A stretch of DNA of 64,000 nt from Glycine soja (Eukaryota > Streptophyta > Magnoliopsida > Fabales > Fabaceae): NCBI RefSeq assembly GCF_004193775.1, contig NC_041002.1, positions 33,639,112 through 33,703,111 on the forward strand. Direction: 5' to 3'. Below are positions 22,662-35,898 of the stretch, one piece after another. A program made the position numbers and the translations under genes. Under the pieces are notes generated by a model. It was not told the DNA's origin and made no database searches. It worked only from the letters and a program-made list of their open reading frames with translations. The stretch's first letter is position 1; the number at the start of each line of letters is the position of its first letter.

Positions 22662-24859
22662 GGAAGTAAAGCTTGAAATGAGTGGAACTTGGTTTATGAT
22701 TTAGCTCAATTTGACTTAGTTCAAAGCTTGTTCCAAGTTTAATATCAACTTTTATTTTTTATTTGAATTCAATTTGATTTAAACTTGTGAGTAATTCAAT
22801 TTAGCTTTTTTGTTGGATTGGTTTAAAACTATAATTATTTTAATTCTTTTATTTATTTATTTATTTTGTGAAATAAAATTAATTAAAAAACTAATTATGT
22901 CAATTTACTATTTTATATCAATTTAGTAATATTAACACATGTAAAATTAGAGGATGAAATTCAGGGAGAAATGACACTGGCTATTGGCGTGAAGTGCGAA
23001 AACAGCCGAAAAACCTGAACTGGACATTTTTTGCACCAAAACTAGTACTTAAGTAGTCTTTGTGAACAGTTGTTGGTAAAGGTGGTCAGAAGTTGTTATG
23101 ATCACTATATTATTCAATTGCATTTTTATTTTTTTTGGTAATGTGATCTCCAATAACCATATTTTTACTGGATTCTCTTGCATTGGAAACAGTTAAAACG
23201 CAATCATTACCGTGTTACAACTACAATTTAAAACCTTTCTTTTAACTGTTACAAACAGATTCTAATTAAAGCCTCCTTTTTTTTCTTCCAAGACCAAATA
23301 TCCAATCCTTCATTCTTTAATAAAAAAAATTATAAGAAGTTGTTTTCAAAATCTATTCCACAAAGATTTTGCAGATAGCACGTTAGCCAATATATCTACC
23401 TACGAACAGTAGAGAATGTTTCATTTTCTTGCAATCGCCGTGTTTCTTTAGAAATTGGGCACTTATAGAGTGGACCGGTTTCTCTAAATTAATTATTCAT
23501 CAGTCTAAATCAAACTAAGATAGGATATGTTCTTTTCAAAGTTAATATTGTAAATTTTTTAAAATCTATTTCATATACCATATATTAACATATCGATCCT
23601 CTTTCCTTGATCTCAAAATAATTGATAGTCCCACCTATATAAATTATCGCTCGTGGATTAATGGTCCAATAATTTGAAACCATATATAAATACATTTAAG
23701 CAAGAAACAACGGAATCATAGTTTGGAAGTATATAAGTACATTCAAGCAAGAAACAACGGAATTAGTGGATGATAATAGTATAATACATGGAGTCTTGTC
23801 AGTTGATAACTACTACTGGCGCGTTGTGTGTAATTAATCCAAGTTTGTGTATAAGAAATTGTTTTCGGGACTTTATAGTTTACGCATGCATCTCACTCAT
23901 TTTTATTTAATATCAGAAAAAAAGCACACACTCTCCATAATAAATATGATTGAAGTGTAATACGTATATATTTATCCCACAAAGAAAGAGGATATAATTT
24001 TTCAAATAAAAAGAAAAGTAAGTGTAACTAATAGTAATTACTAATTAGTACTAAATATGTTATGCATTACATCAATATTTTAAAATTTAGGTAAAATATA
24101 AAGAATATAAATTAAAAAATTAAGTAAACATTTTTTTTCATTTAAAAATATTTTATTGGTAATATAAAATAAAACACTTTAAGTTGTATAGAAAACTTTA
24201 AAAAATAATTAAATTCAAAGAAAAATATTTTTATTGATAATTTGCAAATATTTCATTACTTGTGTGTGCGCATGTGCATGCGTTTCATAAACGAAAATGT
24301 TTTAATTTTCAGGAAAGAAAAACGGGGCATTAATATTTGCCTTTAATCGCTAAACCTTTGCACATTAACGTCACAGTTTTAGAGAGAACTTGGGTACTTA
24401 TTAGCTTGCTTCTAACCATCACGGAAATTTACTTCCCAACCGACAGACGGGAAATAGTTTTAGGACGCGTTCTAGCGTGTGCAATCCAAACTTGTTTTGC
24501 ACCGTGTGAAACATAATTTCCCCTCTTTATTCCAGTTTTGCCCCTCTTTTATTTTTTTTTTTTATCATTCCTTTCCTATTCTCTCATACTTTTTTCTGTT
24601 TTGTCGAGGAGAGTGTCACTGCAAGCATCCATCAGAACCACCATATACCGTTTTGTCTTTTTTTCTTCCTTCCTCCGTGCTCTTTCTCCTTTTCTTCTCT
24701 TTCTTACCTTCTTCTCCATTGATGATGGCTTCCTGAGCGTGGTGACAATGGATTTTAGAAACAAGCTTTTCCAATGCGACTTCAATTGTGACCTCAATGC
24801 GACTTCGACCCAATACACTGATTTGTAATTTGTTCTCAATTCTATGTTCAGATTTATGT
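22662..24859. other. Intergenic, no gene seen
   Basis: AT-rich DNA. A pyrimidine-rich tract at 24530-24720 gives chance ORFs on both strands (PLF/LSF-rich or RKK-rich) and no recognisable protein. Confidence 0.5.
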
Positions 24860-24867
24860 GGAGGTGG

Positions 24868-27800
24868 TAGGAGTGTTTATCGGAATGGATCACTTGCCAG
24901 CCAAACTGATCTAAACCGATCCGAATAGTTTGGATTGAGTCATTTATATATTTATGTCAAAACCGAATCTAACCGATCAAAATTATTCATGTACGAATTG
25001 AGTCACGGGTTTAGATTTATATATCCATTGACCCGTTGAACCTATTTGTGAACCCATAATTAAAATATAAATTTTATTTTATATATATTAAAAACTAAAA
25101 AAAATAATTTGACAATCAAGGAAGGTGTGATAATACATAATTTCCTTTAGAGGTTTTAATAAAATAGTAACAATCTAATAAGTTGGGAGATAAATCCACC
25201 TCATCACCGCAAGAAGCCAATAACACATTGTGATAAATATTTTTCTTATATAATTAAAATTTATGATGAATAACTTATATTGTGATATAAGATTAATTTT
25301 AACAATTGATACATCTTTTTTTAAAAAAATATTAAAATGAAACTTAAAAAAAATGGGAGGGATAGAAACAGATAAGAAAAATCCATAAAAAAACGTTAGT
25401 TGAAGATTCTTTTTAAATAAAAATATTTTCGTTATAAAATGACTCATAAAATTGGTCTAATTATTATCCTATTTTTTCTTTATATATAACAAGAACTAAT
25501 TTTAAAAGATTTTCTCGTATTGGGGTAAATCAAAAACTCTTTTTGTTTCTTATATAGGGCTAAAATTTGAATTTAACCTAATTTTTTAATAGATATAAAA
25601 ATATCTAAATCCAGACTGAAAGGAGAACCCGTGCTCTGTTGTGTTGTGTCATGTCGCTTTGTTTCTTAGTCAATAGGTAAAAATCTCTTCACTTCACACC
25701 AAACCATGTTTCATGCTTCTTTACATTCACTTCTGGCTCTTGAATTTTCTTCACCAACCAACATAATTAACAACTCTTTTTATATACCACATATTTTTTT
25801 TATTGTGTGTTGTGTGCGTCACTTATTTTTATAAATATTATTAAAACTCTATCTGGTATCAAAGTAACTCTTACGGTTAGATTATTGGGATTCATATTTG
25901 TTTATCCGTTTGATGCCCAAATAAAATTTGATATTTATCTAGATCAAGATTTTTTTTTTATCAAGATGCGGTTATTTTATTTTGAGCGGCAGCCTCCTAA
26001 TTTTAGATTCCAAATCAGTAGCATATTTTTTTATTCTCTAGAATTGATTTATCTGGATCGTGTATTGTTTTATTTTTTGAGTTTGATTCTTAGAATTATT
26101 TCTTCGGGGATCCAAGCATTAGTGGTTAGCATGAGGTTTTTGGGAATTAAATAAAAAAGTTGAAATCAATTTGAAATTCTCCAATAAAGGTGTAAACTGT
26201 ATAATGTTTTATTGTGGATGGGTTCTTTAGAATTTGCAAATGAGACAATTGGAAAAGAAAAGTGGTACAAGTAATGTGTTAATGATTCATCTCCAATTCC
26301 ACCAATTAGAATTCCCTCTCCATGTCATACTCAAAGTCCATCACATGACAGAAGCTCCTTCACAACCACAAGGACATGAAATTCCATCACAAGGACACGT
26401 GTTCCAACAGTAAGAAAAATCCACACAGGCATGTTGATAAAAAGCAAAAGACAATTGTTTTTGGAAGTGATAGTGAGAGTGACCCCAATAAAGTTAGTAT
26501 GAAACTTGTTGATTTTAATCAAGAGCGAACTCTAATAGAACTTGCAAAGATGATCATTATTGATGAACTTGCCTTTAAGTTTGTTGAAAATGAAGGGTTT
26601 AGGAAGTTCATGGAAGATGCTCAACCTAAATTTAAAATTCCTTCTTGTGTCAGTACTATTGCTAGATATTGCATGCATGTGTTTGATGATGAAAAGGAGA
26701 AGTTGAAGCATGTGTTGTTTGCAAATCAACAAATGGTTTCACTTACTACAAATACTTGGATGTCAATTCGAAATATGAATTACATGTGTGTGATAGCTCA
26801 TTACATTGATGAAGGGTAGGAGTTGAATAAAAAATATTGAATTTTTGTTTGATTTCTGACCACAAAGGTGAAACCATAGGGATAACCCTACAGAATTATT
26901 TAAAAGAATGGGGGATTTCAAAAGTTTGTTGTGTAACAGTAGATAATGCAAGTGATAATAACTTGGCTATTTTATATTTAGCTAGAGCATTGAGTTTTTG
27001 GAATGGGCATACTTTGTTGAATAGAGAGTTCATGCATATGCGATGTTCTGCTCATATTTTGAATTTAATTGTTAGTGATGGATTAAAAGAAATTGACATA
27101 TCCATTAGAAAAATAAGAGTTGCATATAAGTTTGTGAAGTCTTCTCCAAACAGATTTGTAAGTTTTAAGAGGTGTGCTAAAGAAGTAAGTATATCCACTA
27201 AAACCATGTTAATACTTGATGTACCAACTAGGTGGAACTCTACTTATTTGATGTTAGATGTTGCTGAAAAATATAAGCATGCATTTTATCGCTATGAGTA
27301 TGTTGAAGCTGCATATGTGTTAAATCTCATATCTAGTGAAGGGAAATGATGTCCCTAAGAGATTGATTGGCAACGTGTTCGTGTTTTTATTAGCCTTTTG
27401 AAGACTTTCTATGATGCAACTCTTTCTTTTGCTAAGTCATTGCATGTCACTGCTAACACTTTTTTCAAGAAGCTGGTCAGTATTCAAAAGTCACTAAATA
27501 AGTGGAGGCATAGTGATGACTTAGTGATACAAAGGATGACATCAAATATGCAATTAAAGTTTAACAAATATTGGGAAAGTGGTGGAATTAACTACCTTTT
27601 GCTTGTTGTTTTTTCTTGATCCTTGTTATAAATGTGAGTACATTCAATTTTGTTTTAATTGTATGCATGGTGTTGAGAAGTGGATGGACATGATGAAAAA
27701 ATTGAAAGACCTCATTCACAAATTGATTCAACAATATGTACTAGAGCATCACATTTCTCATTCTAGTAGCAAATAAGCGAATTCTAGTACATTGGCTTCA

Positions 27801-28921
27801 AACATGACCTCACAACATAATGATGACAAAGGTGATAAGGATGATGATTGGGATGATGAATTTAGAATGAAAATGAAGAAAAAAACAGAGCGAGGTACAA
27901 AAAATGAGTTAGATAGGTATTTGGAGGATGATGTTGAGGTTTAAGTTTGACATTTTCAATTGGTGGAAATTGAAAGCATCCAAATATTATATTTTTTCCT
28001 GTATGGCTAGAGATTTATTGGTTATTCTTGTATCTATTGTATCATCTTAGTCTACATTTAGCACAGGGGATAGAATTTCAAATTCATTTCGTAGTTCCTT
28101 GAGTCATACTACTGTTGAAGCTCTCATTCGTGCCCAAAATGGCTTAGATCCATTAAGCAAAATGTTAATGACTTGCAAGTTGAAATAAATGAAGCGGAAA
28201 AGATTGAATCAGGTGTGTAATCTCTTATTTTATTTTTTATATTTGTACAAAATATCAATTAATTTTTGTGCTAACATGGTTGTGCTTAAATTTTTAGATT
28301 TTTTTTTTGTTTGGCTTTAAATACTATGAGTATTGAGACTCCAAGTGTTGGGACTACTATTGTTGGAACTTCTTAAAGTATTACTTTTAGGTACATTGTT
28401 ATTTGTTTCTCTTTTTTCATATTTGTTTTTTCTACCATGTTTATAATATTAACGGATCATATTTTGTTCATTTGTTTGAGCAAACTTAGTTGCAACAAAT
28501 GTGGTTGTGACAAATCCGGTTGCAAGAAATTAGTTTGTAGGAAATAATTGTGTTTCAGACTATTATAGTAAATCTTGTTGAACAATATTTTATTTTAATT
28601 CGTATTAGTCTATTTTAGAATATTATGTTGATGGTGCTAAATGAATCAATTTTACTACTTTCAGACATTTGATAATATTGTGTTAATTGTATTGGATATT
28701 GGAAAGAATCATGATATAAAATAGTAGCTCTAAGAAAAAAAAGACTAAATTTAAATGGGTAATTTGTTGGTCCGAACCAAACCAAACCGTTCATGAATAG
28801 GTTGGATTGAATTGAGTTAAAAAAATTATAAAAATCGAACCAAACCAAACTGATCAAATTTGATTGAGTTGAGTCCTAAATTTAATCAAAATCGGTCTAA
28901 ATCGGCTCGCGAACACCCCTA
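24868..28921 (+). mobile_element. hAT DNA transposon
   Basis: The left end is TAGGAGTGTTTATCGG (24868) and the right end, on the opposite strand, TAGGGGTGTTCGCGAGCC (from 28921). The flanking 8-bp duplications are GGAGGTGG (24860-24867) and GAAGGTGG (28922-28929), one mismatch. An hAT transposase pseudogene sits inside in the expected orientation. The 4.05-kb size fits an autonomous hAT element, but the protein is broken. Confidence 0.88.
26376..28220 (+). pseudogene. hAT transposase
   Basis: Fragments in order along one strand: 26376-26819 (LIELAKMIIIDELAFKFVEN, NTWMSIRNMNYMCVIAHYID), 26837-27349 (VCCVTVDNASDNN, MRCSAHILNLIVSDGLK, LDVPTRWNSTYLMLDVAEKY), 27398-27776 (a DUF4413/RNase H-like region with KYWESGG and LDPCYK), and at about 27940-28150 the C-terminal dimerisation domain (FDILNWWKLKASKYYIFSCM, FSTGDRISNSFRSSLSHTTV). 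At least two frameshifts and a stop within the dimerisation part rule out a full protein. The N-terminal BED zinc finger of hAT transposases is not clearly readable. Confidence 0.9.
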
Positions 28922-28976
28922 GAAGGTGGTAGTGTATGGTGGGGCTGTCACCATGGCCACCATCATTGGTTGTGGG

Positions 28977-29922
28977 TAGGGGTGGGTAAACAGGCCCAAG
29001 TTCATGGACTGACCCGCGGGGCCCATGGTCAATGCGGGTTACGAACCAATTTTTTTAAACAGTCTATGATTAAGTCATATTTTTGGGTCCGCTCCGCCTA
29101 ACCCACGGACTATGCGGGTTTGGCCCGTGGGGTCCGCGGGTTGCCCGCAGCCCGCATTAGGTTTGCTTTATTTGACCTTGACCCAATTTACGAGGTTTGA
29201 TTTTTTCTTTTTTACTTTAAACTTTTCTTTTAAAACAACACATAAAAAAATATATTAGATAAGATAAAGATTTAAAGATAAAAATAAAAGATGATAAAGA
29301 TAAAAAAGGATAAGATAAGATAAATAAAAGATAATAAAAATAAAAGATTAAGATAAAAAAAAGATAAGTGATAACATGCTAAAAATCTTCCTTTTGATAT
29401 TTTCTCGATATTTTTCTCTTTTAATCTATCATTTTTATATCTACAAGCCATAAATAATAAAAATATCAATTCTTATCATTTATGCCAAAAATAATTGTTA
29501 AATAAATATTTTTAAAGATATTTCAATATATTTTTATTATATAAAAAAAATAACTCACATCACATATGGAGAAGACTCAAGCTACTTCAAATATGGAATC
29601 ATTTGTTGTTGGAGTGTTTATTTTAGATTTATTGCTTGAATTTTCTTTTGTTAAGACATTATTTATTTTATTGATGTAATTGACTAATTATTTAGATTTT
29701 ATTTACATTTGTATTGAACTTAATTTCATAATATTGTATTTTTATTAAAATCAATTTTTTTTAAAATTAGGCCCGTGGATCGGCCTGTTTGACCTGCAGA
29801 GTCCGCAGGCGGAGGCGGACCAATTTATTTTGTCTGTGTAAAAAGCGGGGCGGACTGGCCCGGTCTGCTGCCAATGCGGACGGGCCTTACGCGGAGCGGA
29901 CCGGTCCACTTACCCACCCCTA
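28977..29922. mobile_element. Non-autonomous hAT-type element
   Basis: The ends are TAGGGGTGGGTAAAC (28977) and its inverse, GTCCACTTACCCACCCCTA (ending 29922). A perfect 8-bp duplication GTTGTGGG flanks them (28969-28976, 29923-29930). The 946 bp hold no transposase: GC-rich arms (gcccgtgg/gcggac motifs) enclose an AT-rich core of gataaaaataaaag-like repeats at 29270-29360. It would need a transposase supplied in trans. Confidence 0.88.
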
Positions 29923-32775
29923 GTTGTGGGATAAGAAAGAAGGAGAAAGGAAAGAAAAAAAATAAAAAAGAGGAGAGGGAGAGAGGGCCGCCAAAAATTG
30001 CTTTTTCGAAGCCGCGTGTGGAGGTCAGTAAATGAGAAGGGAAGAGGAATGAGAAGGGAAGAGGAATGCATAAAAAGATGAATTCCGACTATGCGATTTC
30101 GGTGGGAGAGGAGACAAGGATAGGGTTAAATTGGAAAAGACAAAAGAAAAAAAAAAATAAAATTTTTTCAACCTTTCATTTAAAATTTAATGAATCTAAC
30201 GGCTCCAAAAATCTTTGGCATGATAGAATTCGTCATAATTTTAGTGATTACATCGCTAGAAAGATTTGAGTGTCAATGCATCCACATAATTCATATTCCA
30301 TCAACTTCTTTCCTAAACTCAATTTCATATTTGTTGCTAGAGCTTTGTTAATAGCTCCATTATCTTACTAAGAAATGATTTTTCAAGTAGAACTTTTCAA
30401 TAAAGTATTTCAGTACATTATTTTGAATAAGTTTCAAAATATCTTCTATATCTTATTTTTTACTTTGGCGAGAATTGATAAAAAAAAAAATTGCATCCTC
30501 AAAATATCTGATAGTCATTTTTTCATTGATTAAAAATACTTTAAATTTTTGTAACCCCACACATCCCTACTGTTACGGTTACTAGTTCAATGAGTATTGT
30601 ATATGTTCTCACTCACTTTTCAATAAAAGTCATTTACACTTTTGCTAGCTAGTTGCATATTTAAATTCAATTTATTGCTTTCTGATTTTACAATTTCTGT
30701 AATTTATATCTCCCTACAGTTTCTTCTCGAAACTAGTTTTATCCTTTATCGTTTCTAAAATCCATTTTTTCTCCAAACTCAAACTTTCATATTGGCAATT
30801 GCTTTTCTTATCTTAACATTACTTTCAATAAATCCTTCGTTTAATTATTATTTTAGATCATTTTTTCAATGCACTTAATTTAACATGTCTTTTCACGAGA
30901 TATATGTTTTGCATGCATGTGAGTTGTTTTTTTTTTTTTACTAAAAGATGCATAATTATATTGTTGTTTCACATTTGTTTCTGAAGCATGCATTTCAGTA
31001 ATTATCTTTTAATTAAGATTGTTACAATATTCAAATCGAAACATAAAAGTCATAATTAGTTCGAATAAAATGAATTTACATCCTTGAGTTCACAGTTCTA
31101 AATCCCACAAATAAACCACTTTATTTGTTGGTTAGGATCATTACGAGAAGTTAACTTAAATTTTTTTTGTATCTGTTGGAACTTATGGACAAATTTTCAT
31201 AATTAATAATTTTTTTATAAAGAAATCGAGAAAATGAGTATATTAACACATAACAAATGCACAACATAATTGGACCTCTCTTTTTTTCTTCAGAAAATCG
31301 ACTTTCGGAGAATACTTTCCAAAAATGTTAATATTTTAACATTTTAAAAGTGGTCAAAATTAAAAAAATATTTTAGAAAAAATATATATTAATAAAATTA
31401 GGAGATATAAATAACATTAAATGTCATCCTATATTACGAGAAAGGTTAGGTATGATGGCCCAATAACCCCTAAATTCAAAATAAAATAAAATTTTGTCCC
31501 ATTCTGTAAAAAAATAAAATAGGAACTAGATAATAACTTCTTGAAGTTTAGAAATTGACTATGACCTGCACAATTAATCCCAAAATGTCATTAATGCAAA
31601 AAGGCCTTTCAGTCAGGTCTGCACTTAGAATTTTTTCCTGATTTAAAAAGTTGAACTAGGATATTTTCAAATGTGCAGACAATAATATATCAGACCATTA
31701 ATTAGACAATATATTTGAAATGAAGATTTTTCTTAAATGATGTAATCCTTCGGCAATTATTTCGAACAAATCTTTCATAGTATGTGGCTTAAGTTTGATT
31801 TTCTTACTTGGATAAGTCAATTTAAACAAAGCTAGCTAGCATCAGATCATTTGAAAAGAACGTGAACTTGAACAAAGTTCAAAGCTAGCTAGTGACTCTC
31901 CAATTGTAGTCTCAAACCAGTGAATTGCAATGCTGTACGGATCACGTTGAGTGAATTATTAATTATGACTAGGACATATTAAGAATATTAATTAAGAAAG
32001 TTGGTCATTTTTCGTTCTTCGAATATATACTTGTGGTAAAAGTTGTCTTTTTGCATGGCATGCTATATGCCGGTAACGTTTACTAAAAGTTGCCCTATCA
32101 AAGGCGCACGTATAGCAAAGTTGCATTATAATAAAGTTCTAGTTGCACCTAAATTTGTCTTTGTATTGTTTTTATTAATCAATAATAAGTTCTATTTAAT
32201 TAAGATAATGACCCTACCGACATCATTTCTTTATATTGCACGTTTCCTCCCTTTTGAGACGGTAAGATATATACCATATGGACAGTGGTCAATATTTTAA
32301 CGCGAAAATTGATACAAGGATATTCCTGCAAGATATATAACGTTATATTTGTATATAAACTGTTACTACAAATAATTTTAAAGAATAATGTTTGTTTTCC
32401 AATCCACGTAAAAAAAACCAACTTTTAAAATTATAGGGTATCCTCTCGACAAGTCAAGGATTAATTCTTATAGATAGTGAGATTCATTTATTTAGTGTGT
32501 ATTTAAATATCAATCACAATAGATTATAACTTCCAAAATTACAGTAAATATCAGAAACAATAGAGTTGATTTATCGGCACAGTAAAAAATAAGCGAGGTG
32601 CAGTCACCGCACTGCTCAATCAAACACCCTTAAATAATAAACTTCTCCTGTCATATTTTTTCATGCATGTAGATTTCGAAGAACAAACTTTTAATCATGT
32701 ACTTAGAAGATAAAGTTAATTTGTCAATCATATTGACGAAAACAGAAAAATTATTTTAACCAAAAAAAGAATAAA

Positions 32776-32776
<1 letters not shown>

Positions 32777-32810
<34 letters not shown>
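32777..32810. repeat. (TTA)n microsatellite
   Basis: About eleven perfect trinucleotide units. Confidence 0.9.
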
Positions 32811-32811
<1 letters not shown>

Positions 32812-33621
32812 ACAAAGATAGAATAAAATTAGAGGCGGCAAGTCAGTCTGGGTCTTCTAGTGTCATTTACGACAAAAACAGCTCATATATCCTGACTATA
32901 TTTATCTTCATTGTTTGTTTCTTGCAGGGATAATGCCTTAGTGATCAGCTCTCAGGCTCTCAATGATCTGTCATAACTCAAATTGATTTTTAAATCTTCA
33001 ATGTCTGATATAAGTTATTGCATACAACTCTTCCACCAAATTAGAAATAAGAGTTGACAAATTAAATGCTTAGGCATTGGTTAAGAAATTAAGAAGAGAA
33101 AATTTATTGTTGATATGTGTAAAATTATATTATTTATAATTTTTTAATGTTTTTTTTTATAATTTTTAAAATATTTTTTAATTTTTTAATCAATATCATA
33201 AGAACATTTATTAGTATGACCCATAAGAGTTTTAAGAAACATATTAAAAACGCAAAGAACAATAGGACGGTTTAAGTATCATCTCGGTGCCAAGACAGGA
33301 CAATTGTGTTTTAATAAAATAGAGATCGAGCTACTTGATTGTGAAGGATAACTATAATGTATGAAGCAGGTACATGACTTTTTTTTTTATTAATTATGTG
33401 TAATAAAAGGAAAAAATAATTGATGTACTCATTTTAAATAGCAAGTAGCAAAAAAATACTAGTGATATTTTTAAGTAATTACTCCCTTTTGTCGTAAAAT
33501 AATAATCATTTTAAATATTTTATATAGACAAGAAAAAATAATAAATAGATAGAAAAGAATAATAAATTTACAAAATTATCCTTACATTATCATTAATTTA
33601 TTTTTATATTTTGTAGTTTAT

Positions 33622-33899
33622 TTTTAGTCCTTGATTTAAAAGTTAACTGGTTTTGATGCCTAAATTATTTTTCCGTTTGATTTTCGGTCCCTGCCGTCAA
33701 GTGCTTCTGTTAACTAATGGCCTGACGATTAATATTTAATTATTTTAAAATATTTGTTGAACTTAAAGTTCACCCATCTTGGTCCTTAAACTATTCTTTT
33801 GTTTCGTTTTTGGTTATTGCCGTCGTCAAGTGCCTTTGTTAACTGATTACATAACAGTTAATATTTAACAATTTTATAATATTTGTTGGCGGCTGTTTT
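33622..33899. repeat. Diverged tandem duplication, dispersed repeat
   Basis: Two related units of about 130 bp, the first centred on gccgtcaagtgcttctgtta (33693) and the second on gccgtcgtcaagtgcctttg (33819). Each ends in a taatatttaa..atatttgttg tail. The phrases ttttagtcc and ggtcctt(a) are those of a common legume dispersed repeat; an inverted relative lies at 53281-53515. Confidence 0.5.
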
Positions 33900-34276
33900 T
33901 TCAGGGGCTAAGGGAAGATGCTTTGCAAAACATTTGAAATGTGTTTAACAATTTTCTTGGCAGTTAAAATCCTCCCGAAGTGCTACACAATACAAATGAA
34001 ACTTTCTTCCCAAAGCAAAACAACTCAACAAATAAAGACAAAGAAAAACTCAAATTTTTATATGCGAAAATGCCACATTATGCAAAACTACCTAAAGCAT
34101 GGGAGAAGAATCCTGATCATCAACCCCTCTCCTATCTTGCCTGTATCAACCCTTCTTCCACTTTCTATTAGGGGTGTTCGTGGATTGGATTAGATCAATT
34201 TTGAAGAGCAAAATCATCTGATTCAATAATATTAGTTTTGTTAATTTATTATCCAATAGGTTTAGTTTAAAATTTT

Positions 34277-34680
34277 CACTACTACATAAAAGGATTTTAA
34301 TTTCGGTTTTGGAGGAGTTTCAACATCAATTTAGAATTGATGTTGAAATGACCGTTGTTGAAAGTAAATATTTTTCAATATTAATTTTAAAACCGATGCT
34401 GAAAATCATTATTTACATCGATTTTGACTGAAATCGATATAGAATTAATGTGACCAAAATTCTGTATTTTGAAACACTTTCTACATCAGTTATGAAAAAA
34501 ACTAATGTTAAAAGTCTTATACAATATTGATTTTTGACACAACCGATGTTAAATGTATTATAGCACATCGGTTTTGGCCAAAATCGATATTGAATGTGCC
34601 TTTATAACATCGGTTTTAGCTAAAACGGATATAGTATAACACGTTCAACATTGATTTTTGATCAACAAATGTTGTTTTTT
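34277..34680 (+). repeat. CACTA-type left end and subterminal repeats, outer copy
   Basis: CACTACTACATAAAAGG at 34277 is a CACTA terminus preceded by TTT. It is followed by palindromes of a variant form (acatcggttttggccaaaatcgat) spaced about 40 bp. No matching right end with the same TACATAAAAGG terminus is in the window. It may be the left end of a separate element or an outer end used together with the right end at 52546. Confidence 0.7.
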
Positions 34681-34773
34681 TTATAATTTTTTAATATTTT
34701 GTTTATTTTTACAATGAACCAACCTGCAAATCAAAACTAGAACTAACCTAGACAATATATATAATAATGGTAT

Positions 34774-34776
<3 letters not shown>

Positions 34777-34849
<73 letters not shown>
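34777..34849. repeat. (TA)n microsatellite
   Basis: About 36 perfect TA units. The frame across it produces an artificial YIYIYI peptide. Confidence 0.92.
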
Positions 34850-34851
<2 letters not shown>

Positions 34852-35898
34852 TATTACCGAATAAATAGCCTTTGACGATGGTAATGCAAATAATGAAAAA
34901 AATAGCCTACAAATTATAACAACACCATGATTAAAGTCATTGAAAAAATAGTGCAATAGTGTACAGATTATTACGAGTTATGTAACATAATTTATAGTTT
35001 AAGTAAAATAATATATCGAGTTATGTAACAAAAAGAATACATGTGCAAAAAATTCCACATATTTATGCAACAAATAAGAAGAGAAAGAAATTGCTACTAG
35101 TTGTCCTTTTTGAAGGGTGGTTTCAAGAATAACCTTGAAAAAGTGGACGCCATAACCTTGAGAAGACATTGTTCCACGAGTTAAAGCTAAGTGGAGTGCT
35201 ACAAAGTAAAGAGAATGAATTTGAAGACAAACCCTTAGAAATTTTTATTTAGTGAAAAAATAAAAGCATAATTAGAATTATAATTAAAAGGAATGAATGA
35301 CAAAATATAGGACAAGGCTTTAATATTTGAGCTGGCAACAACTAATACATATGAAACTAATAATGCAAGAAATTTACCATTTACATCTGCCAGCATTTTC
35401 ATGTTACTACATCATAATTTGAATCCATAGATAATGTTGCAGACATAATTCTTGATTCAGAGTATGATTTGTCGAGATCTTTTCCTTGTTATAACACAAT
35501 TAATAAAAGTTTAAAACACTATAGCTCATTTAGAACAAGTCTGTGTGGCATTGACTAGTAAAACTTACTTCACTGAGGATTGTATCTCTACTAGATTGTT
35601 CTTTTGGAGATTACAGAAGGACAAGTTGGCACTTTCCTACTACTTCTTAGAATTTTCCACTGTCTTTGAGCTACATAGCATTTATAAAAATATATAAGCA
35701 AAGAACTAAAACTACTCCCATAGTCAAATAATTTGTCTATTAAATATTTTTATGCATAGATTCTTATGGGTGGCATAGTTAAAAACAAACCTAAACAAAG
35801 AGAAAAATAAATTCTCACCACTCCAAGAGGCAATTCTCCATGGTAGCTTTAATATTGTTGGTTGAGAATTTTTGTTCCACATAATGACTTTTCACATT
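34850..35898. other. Non-coding interior of the outer CACTA-type segment
   Basis: About 1 kb between the TA repeat and the second CACTA left end. It has no transposase sequence. On the minus strand several short stretches bordered by splice-like sites can be read, the best at 35098-35186. Confidence 0.4.
35098..35186 (-). other. Possible captured host exon, B3-like
   Basis: On the minus strand an acceptor-like tttactttgtag is followed by an open stretch ending at a donor-like cta/gtagc. One frame contains MSSQGYGVHFFKVIL then ETTLQKGQL, where HFFKVIL..TTL resembles the start of a plant B3 (REM-type) DNA-binding domain as I remember it. The rest of a B3 domain is absent. It could equally be a leader exon of the transposon or chance. 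Confidence 0.25.

Larger units (their letters stand above)
29931..34160. other. Intergenic, no gene seen
   Basis: About 4.2 kb of AT-rich DNA. It contains a (TTA)n run and a diverged tandem duplication near its right end. The sequence at 33479-33520 (actcccttttgtcgtaaaataat) resembles the start of a Stowaway/mariner-type miniature element, but no matching end was found. Short ORFs (for example 32043-32300) have no recognisable motif. Confidence 0.5.

Noticed and set aside
24479..24893. Overlapping ORFs on both strands near 24.5-24.9 kb
   Set aside because: They come from a pyrimidine-rich tract (F/L/S-rich on one strand, R/K/E-rich on the other) and show no domain.
33479..33520. Stowaway-like miniature element start
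   Set aside because: actccctttt..aaaataat resembles the terminus, but no inverted partner or TA duplication was found.
33918..34193. Possible host gene exon before the nest, continuing after 53034
   Set aside because: The reading MPHYAKLPKAWEKNP could in principle resume beyond the insertion, but no family is recognised and the joined frame soon meets a stop.
34681..34956. ORF with a long YIYIYI run
   Set aside because: Encoded by the (TA)n microsatellite at 34777-34849.
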